Counted from the first letter of the stretch, positions 25,575-35,424 are shown. The stretch is 64,000 bases of DNA from Bacteroidales bacterium (GCA_009877105.1 WXFD01000058.1:186001-250000); one strand, 5' to 3'. Numbers and translations: made by a program. Notes: generated by a model not told the origin, from the sequence alone.

Positions 25575-28556
25575 TCAGAACCTGAAATATATAAAGGGTA
25601 GAACATCATAGGCTCTCATGTGATACAACAAGATGCCTGCTGCCAGGATCATGACCATCTGTACTGCAACAGGGATCCTTATGAAAATCCCCCTGTATGA
25701 TTCCTTAAGCGTTTCAGGAAGGAAATGAATCAGATATCCGACGGCAATGAGAGAGAACACGGTTCCGTACACCTCAAAAATATTTCCAAAGGATGAAGGC
25801 ATGAAATTGTGAAAAATCTGATTCAGCATTATACCTGCGTGGCTCATATCGGTAGCTCTGAAAAATATCCAGCAGAAGCTTACAAACTGAAAGGTCAGAA
25901 AGATCGAGAAAGCCTTAACTATTCTGCCTGAACCCGTTCTGCTACCGAAAACGGCAGCCAGCGATTTGTCAACAATGAGACCAAGCCCATGCAATCCTCC
26001 CCAGATTATAAACCTGATATCCGCGCCATGCCACAGGCCACCCAGTAACATAGTAAGCATGAGGTTAAAATTTGTCCTGACTTTGCCTTTCCTGTTACCG
26101 CCTAACGGTATATAAAGGTAATCCTTAAGCCACCTTGACAGGGAAATATGCCATCTTTTCCAGAAATTTGCAATCCCATGAGCCTTGTAAGGTGAATTGA
26201 AGTTCACCGGCAGCCTGAAACCCAGGATCAGTGCAAGTCCGATTGCAATATCAGTATACCCTGAGAAATCACAATATATCTGTAATCCATAACCATAGAT
26301 TGCAAGCAGATTCTCAAATCCGGAATAAGCAGTGGGTATGTCAAAAACACGATCAACGAAATTTACGGCAATAAAGTCAGAAATAATTATCTTTTTTACC
26401 AGACCTTTTATTACCAGGAACAAGGCATGACTGAACTCCCTCTTGTCAAGATGGAATTCGGTTCTTAGCTGCGGAATAAATTCAGAAGCCCTTACTATGG
26501 GGCCGGCCACCAACTGGGGGAAAAACGAAACATAGAATCCGAAGTCAATTATACTTCTTACCGGTTCCAGTTTGCCCCTGTAGACATCAATTGTATAACT
26601 CAACGACTGGAAGGTAAAGAAAGAGATTCCGACCGGCAGAATAATATTTCCAACATCGAAGCGGGTACCCATGAGCCTGTTGGAAAAATCAGCAAGAAAA
26701 TCCTTTACCTGAAAAGCTGTGCCAAATATATCATTGAAAGAATGGATCAAAAAACCACAATACTTAAAATAGGCCAGTATGCCAATGTTTGAAAGAATAC
26801 TAACAAGGAGAAAGAATTTCCTTTTTGATCTTGTCCGGGAGTTGAAAATAAGGATCCCGCAGGAATAATCTATCAGAATTACAAGCAGAAGGAGAATGAG
26901 AAATAATCCCCCCGTTTTAAAATAGAAATAAAGACTAATAAGGAAAAGGTAGAGGTTCCTGGTATTCATTCTTCTGTAAACCAGGCCATATCCGCCAAGT
27001 ATTACCAGGAAGAATACCCAGAATCCCGGGCCGGAAAAAACAAATGGCTTCTCAGGATTATAAGTCAGAACAGAGGCAATTACAGTTCTAAACAAACTCC
27101 TTTCAGGCTGTGCAGGATCGTGAATCAGCTCATCCCGAACCTCCGGCTGCACCAGTGAGTCGGAAATAAATTCCGGGGCTGAAGCTGTAAATACCTCCCT
27201 TTCCGGGACAGTAAAAAGATCCGATATCATCATCCTTGCAAGGGTATCGGTTCCAATATCGGTAAAATGAACCATGTCCTTCTTTGCAAGGGGTGGTTCC
27301 ATTCTGAACCATTTGATAATGGAAGCATTTCCTCCCATTGCCTCCCGGGCATCCCAGAAAATAGCACCTGCATCTTCGGATGCTTTTTTTTGTGCAACAA
27401 TAATATCGGGGAGATTTGGATAGGAGCGCACTGTTTCACCCGATCCAAATGCCATATCGGTAACACCAACCACTACCACGGGTACGCCGGGAAGAACACT
27501 TTTCAGCCTTGAGATCTGCCGGAATAAACCTTTCTCGTAATACAAATAGTCGTCCCTGATGTTCTTAACAATATTAAGACCATAGTGTAAAATAATCAGA
27601 TCGGGAGACAATAATTTAAGGGATTCCCTCAGGTTATTGCTGTCAATCATCGTAAACTCAAGCCCTGCACTGCCTCTTTGCGGGATATTATCAACAATGA
27701 TCCCGGTTTTGCTTTCAATACTTATTCCATAAATATCGGGGCTGGTCCTGCCGTTAAAATCTATGAGAATATCTCTCGAGTTATAAAGCGGACATACAAA
27801 TTCCCTGATTTCAGTTCCTGTTTTCAATGTATCAGTTGCAAGCAGGATTTTGTTCCCCCTTACTTCAATTTTTACATCACCCTGGGTGTTCCTGTAAAGT
27901 ATTTTCAGAAAGTCATACCTGGAAGTTGTGGAATCGGCCAGTTTCGAAGGAACAATCCTTACCCAGGCTCCGACCGGATTTATCTGCCTGGCATTTTCTG
28001 GCATATATCTGCAGAAGGACATCAGGGGGCCAAAACCATTATGGCTGATCTCACGGTTTTTGTATGACAAGTAATTGTATCTCTTCCAGTTTGATGAGGC
28101 CCTGACAAAGACTGATCTTGTGTACGAAACTGGCATCAGGGGAAGAAAAAGGCCGGGGCCGGTTCCCGAACGGCCTTTCCTGAGATCAGACCGGAGATAT
28201 GATGTCAGCCTGTCCCCCTCAATCTGTGAGTCACCAAAATACATAATACGTACCTGGCTCGCCGGATCCTGCAGGGAATCAAGGAACGCCTTCAGCGGGC
28301 CGGATGATGGCCGTTCAGCGGGGATGACGACAAAATCGCTATCAGAGTCACCGGCAGGAACAGTATCGTGGTTGGGAATGTCAGAGTGCCGGAAAGCAAC
28401 ATCCACAGAATCGCTCCGAAGGATTTTTTTTATGATCTCTTCCGGTAAAAGGCTTTCGGGCCCGGGGAGATTGAGAGTATCAGGAAAAAGAAAAGACAGA
28501 CCTGTGAAACAGATCAGAAAGATCAGTAATAATGAAAATGATCGGAAAGGACGCAT
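25575..28556 (-). CDS. SGNH hydrolase-MBOAT O-acyltransferase fusion
   Basis: Protein of 993 residues joining two activities of surface polymer acylation. An N-terminal membrane anchor (8-24) is followed by an SGNH/GDSL-like domain: block I FGDSQ (107-111, Ser110), block III YGLN (325-328) and block V DMVH (427-430). From about 510 the protein is a polytopic MBOAT membrane acyltransferase of the AlgI/DltB type, with YCDFSGYTD (761-769), FWKRWHISLSRWL and the invariant His of LWHG (His843). In studied systems a DltB/AlgI-like membrane protein and a DltD/AlgX-like SGNH partner are separate genes; here they are one chain. I infer acetylation or acylation of a cell-surface glycan. Last gene of a leftward series, 15 bases after mltD. 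Confidence 0.87.
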   Translation of the reverse strand: MRPFRSFSLLLIFLICFTGLSFLFPDTLNLPGPESLLPEEIIKKILRSDSVDVAFRHSDIPNHDTVPAGDSDSDFVVIPAERPSSGPLKAFLDSLQDPASQVRIMYFGDSQIEGDRLTSYLRSDLRKGRSGTGPGLFLPLMPVSYTRSVFVRASSNWKRYNYLSYKNREISHNGFGPLMSFCRYMPENARQINPVGAWVRIVPSKLADSTTSRYDFLKILYRNTQGDVKIEVRGNKILLATDTLKTGTEIREFVCPLYNSRDILIDFNGRTSPDIYGISIESKTGIIVDNIPQRGSAGLEFTMIDSNNLRESLKLLSPDLIILHYGLNIVKNIRDDYLYYEKGLFRQISRLKSVLPGVPVVVVGVTDMAFGSGETVRSYPNLPDIIVAQKKASEDAGAIFWDAREAMGGNASIIKWFRMEPPLAKKDMVHFTDIGTDTLARMMISDLFTVPEREVFTASAPEFISDSLVQPEVRDELIHDPAQPERSLFRTVIASVLTYNPEKPFVFSGPGFWVFFLVILGGYGLVYRRMNTRNLYLFLISLYFYFKTGGLFLILLLLVILIDYSCGILIFNSRTRSKRKFFLLVSILSNIGILAYFKYCGFLIHSFNDIFGTAFQVKDFLADFSNRLMGTRFDVGNIILPVGISFFTFQSLSYTIDVYRGKLEPVRSIIDFGFYVSFFPQLVAGPIVRASEFIPQLRTEFHLDKREFSHALFLVIKGLVKKIIISDFIAVNFVDRVFDIPTAYSGFENLLAIYGYGLQIYCDFSGYTDIAIGLALILGFRLPVNFNSPYKAHGIANFWKRWHISLSRWLKDYLYIPLGGNRKGKVRTNFNLMLTMLLGGLWHGADIRFIIWGGLHGLGLIVDKSLAAVFGSRTGSGRIVKAFSIFLTFQFVSFCWIFFRATDMSHAGIMLNQIFHNFMPSSFGNIFEVYGTVFSLIAVGYLIHFLPETLKESYRGIFIRIPVAVQMVMILAAGILLYHMRAYDVLPFIYFRF

Positions 28557-28571
28557 TTTCTATATAAGGGG

Positions 28572-30119
28572 TCAGCTCTTCTTCTTAATTCTCAGTACCT
28601 GTCCAACCTGTATTTTGCCCGGATCTGAAATATTGTTCAATGACAGCACATCTGTGGGGCTTACATTATCATATCGTTTGATGATATCCCAGATTGTGTC
28701 GCCCTGGCGGACCGTGTAAATTATGTAATCATCATCCGAACCCTGCAGGACAGGAGTTGCAACAGGGCTTGCAGGGGCCGGTTTTCCGGTCATTTGCTGC
28801 TTTTCCGCAAACGACAGTGAGTTGACCCGTGAAAAATACTCAGCTTTTGAAGGATCCACGTACACGGCAATCTTCTGGCCTATATGTATTGTATTTCTGT
28901 ATATGTTATTCCAGTATCGCAGATCTGATAAGGGCACCTTGTACCATTCAGCGATGAAGCCGAGATTGTCTCCCTCCTTCACGGTATAGATCAGTTTGGT
29001 CTTGCCCTTAACATCCGCGGGGACATAGGATGAGCGTGAAGGATCTTCAGTTCTGTTTACCTTTGTAAGATACACCTCGGGCTTATGTTTTCTAATCGTG
29101 TCATTCAGGTCGATGAAATCTCCCAAATGGCTCATTGGGAGCGTCAGTGAAAAAGGTTTTGTTGAGCCCGGAATAAGACCGGTCCGGTACTGGGGATTCA
29201 AAGCCCTGAGTTCATCCAGGGGTATTCCCATTACTTCCGATATCTGCTTGAGATGAATATCCTTCCGTACCAGGATGGTATCCGTCGAAACCGGAATATT
29301 AAGCGGAAGAGGCCTGATCTTGTGTTCCCTGTAAAAGTTCACGGCATATAATGCTGCCACATACTGGGGGATAAATCCCCGGGTTTCCCTGGGTAACCTG
29401 TAATATATTTCCCAGTAATCCTTTTTGTTGCCGGAGCGGCGAATCGCCTTGTTAACATTACCAGGACCGCAGTTGTAGGCAGCAATTACAAGCAGCCAGT
29501 CGTTATATATACCATAAAGATCCTTCAGGTATCTGGCTGCCGCGTAGGTTGCCCTGACAGGATCCCTCCGTTCGTCAACAACAGAATTGATGGTCAGTCC
29601 GTATAATCTTCCCGTGCTGAACATAAACTGCCATAAACCGGTAGCTCCGGTATGCCTGTTAACAGCATTTGGATTAAGGGCGGATTCAATTACCGAAACA
29701 TACTTAAGCTCAGTGGGAAGGCCCATTGAATCGAATATATCCTCAAACATCGGGAAATAATAGTCGAGCAGACCCAGAACGGCACTGAAATTTTTTCTTT
29801 GCCTTATGGTATATACATGAATATGGTTTCTGATAATGCTGTTGTATGGTATCCGGATAACTGAATTTATCTTGTTCAGCCTCTCTATGTAAACGGAATC
29901 CGGAAATTCCTGTCCGAGCGAATCTGCCTGGAAATCCGGTTCTAGCTCCTTCAATGCCATTTTTACATACCATGAGTTCACGAGGCTGTCAAGATCCGTG
30001 GCAATTTTCTCGGCGTAAATTTCGGATCTGAGAATTATTGTATCATTTACTGAATAAGCACTAAATGCATAAGTTGATATAGCCAGGGAAAGAAACAGTG
30101 TTTTCAGAAGTTTGATCAT
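28572..30119 (-). CDS. mltD: Membrane-bound lytic transglycosylase with LysM repeats (MltD-like)
   Basis: Cleaves the glycan strands of peptidoglycan with formation of 1,6-anhydro-MurNAc. 515 residues: signal peptide (1-20), a helical region, and the SLT domain with catalytic Glu145 in VIESALNP and the GATGLWQFM and AAYNCGPGN motifs. LysM modules follow: a degenerate one near 265-310, then YTVKEGDNLGF (about 375) and YTVRQGDTIWD (about 467), which bind peptidoglycan. It is followed after 15 bases by the MBOAT fusion gene and preceded by DUF5683 and parAB, so cell-wall turnover, surface acylation and chromosome segregation genes share a cluster. Confidence 0.93.
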   Translation of the reverse strand: MIKLLKTLFLSLAISTYAFSAYSVNDTIILRSEIYAEKIATDLDSLVNSWYVKMALKELEPDFQADSLGQEFPDSVYIERLNKINSVIRIPYNSIIRNHIHVYTIRQRKNFSAVLGLLDYYFPMFEDIFDSMGLPTELKYVSVIESALNPNAVNRHTGATGLWQFMFSTGRLYGLTINSVVDERRDPVRATYAAARYLKDLYGIYNDWLLVIAAYNCGPGNVNKAIRRSGNKKDYWEIYYRLPRETRGFIPQYVAALYAVNFYREHKIRPLPLNIPVSTDTILVRKDIHLKQISEVMGIPLDELRALNPQYRTGLIPGSTKPFSLTLPMSHLGDFIDLNDTIRKHKPEVYLTKVNRTEDPSRSSYVPADVKGKTKLIYTVKEGDNLGFIAEWYKVPLSDLRYWNNIYRNTIHIGQKIAVYVDPSKAEYFSRVNSLSFAEKQQMTGKPAPASPVATPVLQGSDDDYIIYTVRQGDTIWDIIKRYDNVSPTDVLSLNNISDPGKIQVGQVLRIKKKS

Positions 30120-30229
30120 GATCTTATTTTGATTTTAATGAGATGGTGCTAATAAACGCGTTTTTGATCATTTCTCATTCCGTGTCATATTTTAATATCA
30201 ATTATTCGGGTTCATCAGCAACATGTCAT

Positions 30230-30877
30230 TTAAAATTTGTATGACAGATTAAGATTGATACCTGCCACTGATGTTCCGGCGGCGGGCATCATGACAGGAT
30301 ACAGGGCCAGATCGAGGTTCCTGCTAATATCGAAATTGAATAAGCTGGCATCTACATTTGCATCGAGGATCGACAGCAGGTACCAGGCCGCAACGCCTAT
30401 GTATGAAAGATCGCGGTATTTTTTGTAGGCATCCACCGCTGACAGCAATCCGTCCTCAACCCACGATGCCGTTGAAGGTTTGTATGTTTCGGGATGGAGC
30501 ACGGGATCATATTCTTCCGGATCAATTCTCACAAATCTTGTGTAGCTGGCTGTTTCAGGCACTTTATCAATGAAGTCCTGATATGCTTTCATCATATCGT
30601 TGTAATGTGTTGTGTAAAAACTGATACTGTAGGCCAGGGCACCGAATCCTGCATATACAAGCGGGATTTTCCAGTACTTTCTGTTGTATACCTGGCCAAG
30701 GCCGGGGAAAGCCACTGCAAGCATTGTTGCCTTAAGGGGAACCGGATTGAACTGGCGTTTTCTGGTGATTGCCGGAATCACATTAACTGTATCCTGGGCG
30801 GGTAAATTGCAATAAAGGCAACTTTGCAGCACGATGAATATCAGGGATATTTTCAGGGTTGCTCTCAAATTATTCAA
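30230..30877 (-). CDS. DUF5683 family membrane protein
   Basis: Protein of 215 residues with an N-terminal signal-like segment and the DUF5683 core: PLKATMLAVAFPGLGQVYN, RKYWKIPLVYAGF and DLSYIGVAAWYLLSILDANVD. Two or three membrane segments are evident, and the C-terminus ends in aromatic LSYKF, as in many outer-membrane-targeted Bacteroidota proteins. The family is Bacteroidota-typical, of unknown function, and very often directly after parB, as here (49-base gap). Confidence 0.82.
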   Translation of the reverse strand: MNNLRATLKISLIFIVLQSCLYCNLPAQDTVNVIPAITRKRQFNPVPLKATMLAVAFPGLGQVYNRKYWKIPLVYAGFGALAYSISFYTTHYNDMMKAYQDFIDKVPETASYTRFVRIDPEEYDPVLHPETYKPSTASWVEDGLLSAVDAYKKYRDLSYIGVAAWYLLSILDANVDASLFNFDISRNLDLALYPVMMPAAGTSVAGINLNLSYKF

Positions 30878-30926
30878 CAGTGTTTATTTACACACCCGTG
30901 AACCGGAGCAACAAATATAATTATTT

Positions 30927-31808
30927 TCAATAGTTAAGACGGTCAAAGATTCCCAAAATGCGCTCCATCTCTTCGGGGTTGTCGAAGGGTATGACGATTC
31001 TTCCCTTACCGCTTTCATTTATTTTAAAGTTTACCTTTGTGGAAAAGATACGGTTCAGATGTTCCGAAAGCTGCTTAAACTCTTCATTAAGCTTTTTCCT
31101 CCTTTCATCTTTCAGGGGGTCCCTGATCTTTTCGGACTGGAGTTGTCTGACAAGCTCCTCTGTCTGCCTCACTGAAAGATCATCATTCACCACATGGTAG
31201 TAAACCTCCATCTGGATTTTGGGGTTTTCAATATTCACAAGAGTACGGGCATGCCCCATCATCAGGTGCTTGTTCCTTATACCAAGCTGGATTTCTGCAG
31301 GAAGTCGGAGGAGCCTCAGGTAATTGGCAATTGTTGAACGCTGCTTTCCTACCCTGTCACTCAGCTGTTCCTGGGTAAGCCGGCATTCTTCAATAAGTCG
31401 CTGAAAACTTATTGCAACCTCAATTGCATCGAGATCTTCACGCTGTATGTTTTCAACAAGTGCAAGTTCCAGCATGGCCTGGTCATCAGCTGTCCTGATA
31501 TAGGCAGGGACATGTGTGAGCCCGGCCAGCCGTGCGGCCCTGAGCCGTCTTTCACCTGCTATCAGCTGGTATCTTCCTCCGCCTGATTCCCTCACGGTAA
31601 GAGGCTGAACCAGCCCAAGCTTCTTGATTGAAGCGGTAAGTTCCCCAAGAGCCTGTTCATCAAAATGAGCCCTTGGCTGGAAAGGATTACCATCTATAAG
31701 ATCAACGGGGATGTTGAGATTGGCCTCAACCTTCCGTTCAAGAACTTCTTTTTCAACACCATCAATCAGGGCGCCGAGGCCCCTGCCCAGTGCATTCTTT
31801 TTTGTCAT
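30927..31808 (-). CDS. parB: Chromosome partitioning protein ParB
   Basis: CTP-dependent DNA clamp that loads at parS and spreads, 293 residues. The N-terminal domain has PFQPRAHFDEQAL and the GERRLRAARLAG box that binds CTP and phosphate. The middle helix-turn-helix domain includes LSDRVGKQRSTIANYLRLLRL in pieces, and a C-terminal dimerisation domain follows. It lies 35 bases downstream of parA. I found no convincing parS site in the window. Confidence 0.96.
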   Translation of the reverse strand: MTKKNALGRGLGALIDGVEKEVLERKVEANLNIPVDLIDGNPFQPRAHFDEQALGELTASIKKLGLVQPLTVRESGGGRYQLIAGERRLRAARLAGLTHVPAYIRTADDQAMLELALVENIQREDLDAIEVAISFQRLIEECRLTQEQLSDRVGKQRSTIANYLRLLRLPAEIQLGIRNKHLMMGHARTLVNIENPKIQMEVYYHVVNDDLSVRQTEELVRQLQSEKIRDPLKDERRKKLNEEFKQLSEHLNRIFSTKVNFKINESGKGRIVIPFDNPEEMERILGIFDRLNY

Positions 31809-31843
31809 TATAAATCCTCCTTACGGTTGACAACAACGGCCAT

Positions 31844-32623
31844 TCAGGCATTAACCCGGACTTCCTGTTTTTCAATCAGTTCCCTTGCAAGATTAAGATA
31901 GTTTACCGTTCCCCTTGAATCAGCATCGTAAAGTATGGCAGGCTGCCCGAAGCTGGGCGCTTCCGAGAGCTTGACATTCCTCTGGATGATTGTCTGGAAA
32001 ACCATCTGCTGAAAATGCTTGTTAACCTCCTCGGCAACCTGATTCGATAATCTCAGTCTTGAATCATACATTGTAAGAAGAAATCCTTCTATCTCAAGGT
32101 CGGGATTAAGATTGTTCTGAATTATCTTTATAGTGTTCAGAAGCTTTCCCAGACCTTCAAGAGCAAAATATTCGCACTGAACAGGAATGATAACCGAGTT
32201 CGCTGCGGTAAGTGCATTCACGGTTAAGAGGCCGAGCGAAGGAGAACAGTCAATGATAATATAATCAAAGTTTCCCGAAATCCTGCCGAGAATATTCTTT
32301 AATATCTTTTCCCGCTCGGGCCTTTCAAGCATTTCAATCTCGGCTCCCACCAGGTCGATATTCGACGGAAGCACAGAAAGATTATCTATACCGCAGCCAA
32401 GCAAGGCTTCGGAAGGATCACGTCCGTCTATCAGACAGTCATATACAGTGCATTTTATCTGACGTGTGTCAATACCGATACCCGATGTTGCATTTGCCTG
32501 TGGGTCAGCATCGACAATCAGTACCTTCTTCTCAAGTGCAGCCAGACTTGCCGCCAGATTGATCGCAGTAGTCGTCTTTCCTACACCACCCTTCTGATTA
32601 GCTATCGCGATTATTCTGCCCAT
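31844..32623 (-). CDS. parA: Chromosome partitioning ATPase ParA (Soj)
   Basis: Deviant Walker A ATPase that moves ParB-parS complexes over the nucleoid. 259 residues, the normal chromosomal length without an N-terminal DNA-binding extension. Motifs are [10 protein letters not shown] (10-19), DADPQANAT and DCSPSLG. First gene of the leftward parA-parB-DUF5683-mltD-MBOAT series. Confidence 0.97.
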   Translation of the reverse strand: MGRIIAIANQKGGVGKTTTAINLAASLAALEKKVLIVDADPQANATSGIGIDTRQIKCTVYDCLIDGRDPSEALLGCGIDNLSVLPSNIDLVGAEIEMLERPEREKILKNILGRISGNFDYIIIDCSPSLGLLTVNALTAANSVIIPVQCEYFALEGLGKLLNTIKIIQNNLNPDLEIEGFLLTMYDSRLRLSNQVAEEVNKHFQQMVFQTIIQRNVKLSEAPSFGQPAILYDADSRGTVNYLNLARELIEKQEVRVNA

Positions 32624-32660
32624 TATTTTTCCAATATAATATAGCTCCCTTTTTGAGCTT

Positions 32661-32668
32661 CAAATTTA
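32661..32668 (-). promoter_or_regulatory. -7 element of parA (TAAATTTG)
   Basis: Minus strand TAAATTTG matches TAnnTTTG, about 38 bases before the parA ATG. The -33 box is not clear. The rest of the 262-base divergent gap to the lipid kinase gene shows no further feature I can support. Confidence 0.4.
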
Positions 32669-32885
32669 CTATTTATGAGTATCAGGCTCAGCCTGTGAAC
32701 AGCGTAATTGTAAACATTTTATTTGTCGTTTTCAACATCTTATTAACATCGGTCGGTGCTCCATAAATACATACTTACATGATTGTCCGGTAATTGCATG
32801 CAAAACCAGGAGATAGAACATGATGCCCACCCATGGTATTTTTTTTAAATTTGCTGTTAAAACTCACCTTATACTTTAACCGGCA

Positions 32886-33839
32886 TTGAAAAAAGAATTA
32901 ACGGCCAATAACTGGTTCACCATTGTCAATCCCAACGCAGGAAACGGCAAGGGCCGGAAGGACTGGGACAGGATAAATGATCTACTGGCAAAAAATGCCA
33001 TCCCCGTCACAGTCAGGTTCACGGAAAAAAAGGGTCATGCAACCGAATATACCAGGGAGGCAATCGGGAAGGGATTCAGGAAATTTATTTCTGTAGGCGG
33101 CGACGGAACACTGAATGAAATTGTTAACGGCGCTTTCACCCAGGAGCACTGTACCCCGAGTGAGTTGCTTCTTGGCATGATACCCGTGGGAACAGGCAAT
33201 GACTGGGGACGCATGTTTTCCATACCTCTGGTTTATGAAGGCGCGGTGAAGGTAATAATGGAAGGCAGGCAGATGCCCCACGACATTGGAGTTATCGATT
33301 ATTTTAACGGAGAGAACAGGGAAAGACGGTATTTTATAAACATTGCCGGACTGGGCTTCGAATCACTTGTGGTAATAAAGACGAACAGGCAGAAGGAAAA
33401 GGGAAAAAGCAGCAAGGCAATATATTTTTTCAATCTGCTGGCCAGCCTGCTGTCATGGAGGCACAGGAATGCCGATATCATCATCGACGGTATAAAAAAC
33501 AGCTGTAAAATATTTTCGATCAATATCGGAAACGGAAGATATTGCGGAGGCGGGATGAGGCAGACACCCGATGCCCTGCCTGACGACGGCCTCCTGGATA
33601 TAACCGTAATAAGGGAAATGAGCAGGTTTGAGGTAATTAAAAGTCTGAAGCTCCTCTATGATGGTACCATTCTCAGCCACCCGAAAGTTGACGGTTACCG
33701 TTCAACCAACCTGTCGGTCCAATCAGATTCGTTGCTGTATATTGAAGCTGACGGGGAATCACTCGGTCATACTCCCGCAGAATTCCGGATACTTCCCGGC
33801 GCCATAAATATTGTCTACGGATCACGGATCATTCGCTAA
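32886..33839 (+). CDS. Diacylglycerol/lipid kinase family protein (YegS/DgkB type), TTG start
   Basis: Soluble lipid kinase-like protein of 317 residues with the DAGK catalytic signature VGGDGTLNEIVNG near residue 75 and the NPNAGNGKG phosphate loop at the N-terminus. The start codon is TTG at 32886: an in-frame stop lies at 32877, and no ATG or GTG falls between it and the conserved NPNAG block, so TTG is the only choice. Family members phosphorylate diacylglycerol or related lipids such as ceramide, long-chain bases or undecaprenol; the substrate is open. Its 3' end overlaps the convergent glutaminyl cyclase gene by 11 bases. Confidence 0.9.
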   Translation: MKKELTANNWFTIVNPNAGNGKGRKDWDRINDLLAKNAIPVTVRFTEKKGHATEYTREAIGKGFRKFISVGGDGTLNEIVNGAFTQEHCTPSELLLGMIPVGTGNDWGRMFSIPLVYEGAVKVIMEGRQMPHDIGVIDYFNGENRERRYFINIAGLGFESLVVIKTNRQKEKGKSSKAIYFFNLLASLLSWRHRNADIIIDGIKNSCKIFSINIGNGRYCGGGMRQTPDALPDDGLLDITVIREMSRFEVIKSLKLLYDGTILSHPKVDGYRSTNLSVQSDSLLYIEADGESLGHTPAEFRILPGAINIVYGSRIIR

Positions 33840-34947
33840 CCCTTATCTCATAAAGCTTTGGCCATCTTTTACCGGTAACAAAGATCCGTTTATTCTGTGC
33901 ATCATACGCTATACCATTGAGCACATCCGAATTATCCTGCCTTCTTTGCCATTCAGGATAAATTGATTCAAGATCTACGTAGGAATTTACCTTTCCCGTC
34001 GACGGGTCAATGCGCGCAATCAGATCGGTCTGCCAGATATTGGCCCAGATCTCACCATTAATATATTCAAGCTCGTTAAGCTGATCAACCTTTTTTTCAT
34101 TGTCATATACTTCGATCCCGGAAACGAAACTGAACATCTCCGGTTCATGAAAATACAGGTTATTTGAACCATCACTCATGACTATCATTCCATTCATGGT
34201 TGTCAGGCCCCATCCCTGTGTCTGATAATAAAACCTGTTCAACAACCTGAATGTTGCCCTGTCATAAACGAAGCCAATCTTGCTGGTCCATGTCACCTGG
34301 TAAATCCTGTCCTTATAAAGGGTGATACCCTCACCAAATAGGGAAGGCTCAAGGTTATGCTGCCGTATTACCTTCCCGGTTTCGAGATCCACCTCTCGCA
34401 GTGAAGATCCTGCCTCCTGTCCCGTGCCTTCATACAAAACACTTCCATCAAAAAAAAGGCCCTGGGTAAAAGCTTCCCGGTCATGCGGATAGGTATTTAC
34501 GATCCTGAAACTCTTTGTTTCAGGGACTATATCCGACAGAATAATCACAAATCTCGTAACCGTCTGTACTTTATCGTTTTTATAGGCTGTTACCTTAACA
34601 GGTTTCCGGCCTGTTGCTGATACGGCAGCAGACGGTATTGATAAAACCCATGGTTCGGCATAAAGCTGCCCCACAATGTGCCCGTCGTAAAAAAACCTGA
34701 CTGAATCGGGTACCTGGTTCTTATTTTCCGATCCAAGTGTTATCTCAAATTGTTCGCCGATATGAAATTCAGAATTTTCGACCGGATTCTGCATCCTGAT
34801 GAATCTCAGGGAAGGACTGACGGCAGATCGTGAAGTTGTTTTCTTCCCGTTTTCCCTTGCTCCTCCGGTGCGTCCGGAACAATATACGAACAACAGTAAA
34901 GGCAGAATAATCAGAATAAAAACATATCTAAATGCAGCCCTTGCCAT
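33829..34947 (-). CDS. Glutaminyl-peptide cyclotransferase, beta-propeller type
   Basis: Converts N-terminal glutamine of peptides to pyroglutamate. 372 residues: an N-terminal membrane or signal segment (9-22), possibly a lipoprotein (Cys23 in FVYCSG, though the lipobox is poor), an Ig-like or linker region (about 45-135), and a five-bladed propeller domain of the plant/bacterial QC family with YPHDREAFTQGLFFDG, YEGTGQEAGSSLREVDL (in part), FGEGITL and ELEYINGEIWANIW. Expected to act in the periplasm or at the surface. It is followed 11 bases later... by the HAD gene upstream on the same strand, so the two are likely one transcript. Confidence 0.88.
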   Translation of the reverse strand: MARAAFRYVFILIILPLLLFVYCSGRTGGARENGKKTTSRSAVSPSLRFIRMQNPVENSEFHIGEQFEITLGSENKNQVPDSVRFFYDGHIVGQLYAEPWVLSIPSAAVSATGRKPVKVTAYKNDKVQTVTRFVIILSDIVPETKSFRIVNTYPHDREAFTQGLFFDGSVLYEGTGQEAGSSLREVDLETGKVIRQHNLEPSLFGEGITLYKDRIYQVTWTSKIGFVYDRATFRLLNRFYYQTQGWGLTTMNGMIVMSDGSNNLYFHEPEMFSFVSGIEVYDNEKKVDQLNELEYINGEIWANIWQTDLIARIDPSTGKVNSYVDLESIYPEWQRRQDNSDVLNGIAYDAQNKRIFVTGKRWPKLYEIRVSE

Positions 34948-34958
34948 TGTGTTGCTTT

Positions 34959-35396
34959 TTAGGCTTTCCTTCCGAACAATCTGCGAATGCTTTTTTTCCT
35001 GGCTGCGGCTATCTGCCGTTCCATTTCCTTTTCATGAAGTTCAAACGGAACCAGTATCTGCCAGATCTCACTCCATCCCGGAAAACCGCCTACATTCTTA
35101 TCATCAATGAAAATATCCGCATCTATTTTCCTGCTTATCGACTCATCATATACCTCCTCGGGATAATTTTTGTTTACGGCATAAAATTCAACTCCGTTCC
35201 GCCTGCAGAACTCAACTGCCTGTTCCAGTTCATCGCCTGTTCTGAAAGTCCACAGGATAAGCCGTGCGCCAAGTTTATTGAGCTCTTTCAATGTCTGGAA
35301 AGCAAATAACTTTTCTTTACCAATATCCGGATATTCATGATCTACAATGGTTCCATCAAAGTCAACAGCTATCTTAACATTCTTGAAATTGATCAT
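34959..35396 (-). CDS. HAD superfamily hydrolase, BT0820-like
   Basis: Small HAD-fold phosphatase-like protein of 145 residues without a cap domain. Motif I is VDFDGTIVDH, with nucleophile Asp12 and Asp14. Motif II is likely WTFRTG and the late acidic motif DIFIDDKN. It resembles a Bacteroides family known from structural genomics (BT0820-type) of unassigned substrate. A basic C-terminal tail (ARKKSIRRLFGRKA) stands out. Read leftward, 11 bases before the glutaminyl cyclase gene. Confidence 0.83.
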   Translation of the reverse strand: MINFKNVKIAVDFDGTIVDHEYPDIGKEKLFAFQTLKELNKLGARLILWTFRTGDELEQAVEFCRRNGVEFYAVNKNYPEEVYDESISRKIDADIFIDDKNVGGFPGWSEIWQILVPFELHEKEMERQIAAARKKSIRRLFGRKA

Positions 35397-35416
35397 TAGG
35401 CCTGCATTAATACTTG

Positions 35417-35424
35417 CAAATCTA
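35417..35424 (-). promoter_or_regulatory. -7 element for the HAD-QC pair (TAGATTTG)
   Basis: Minus strand reads TAGATTTGC, matching TAnnTTTG, 21 bases before the HAD gene ATG. The -33 element is not clear. Confidence 0.4.
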
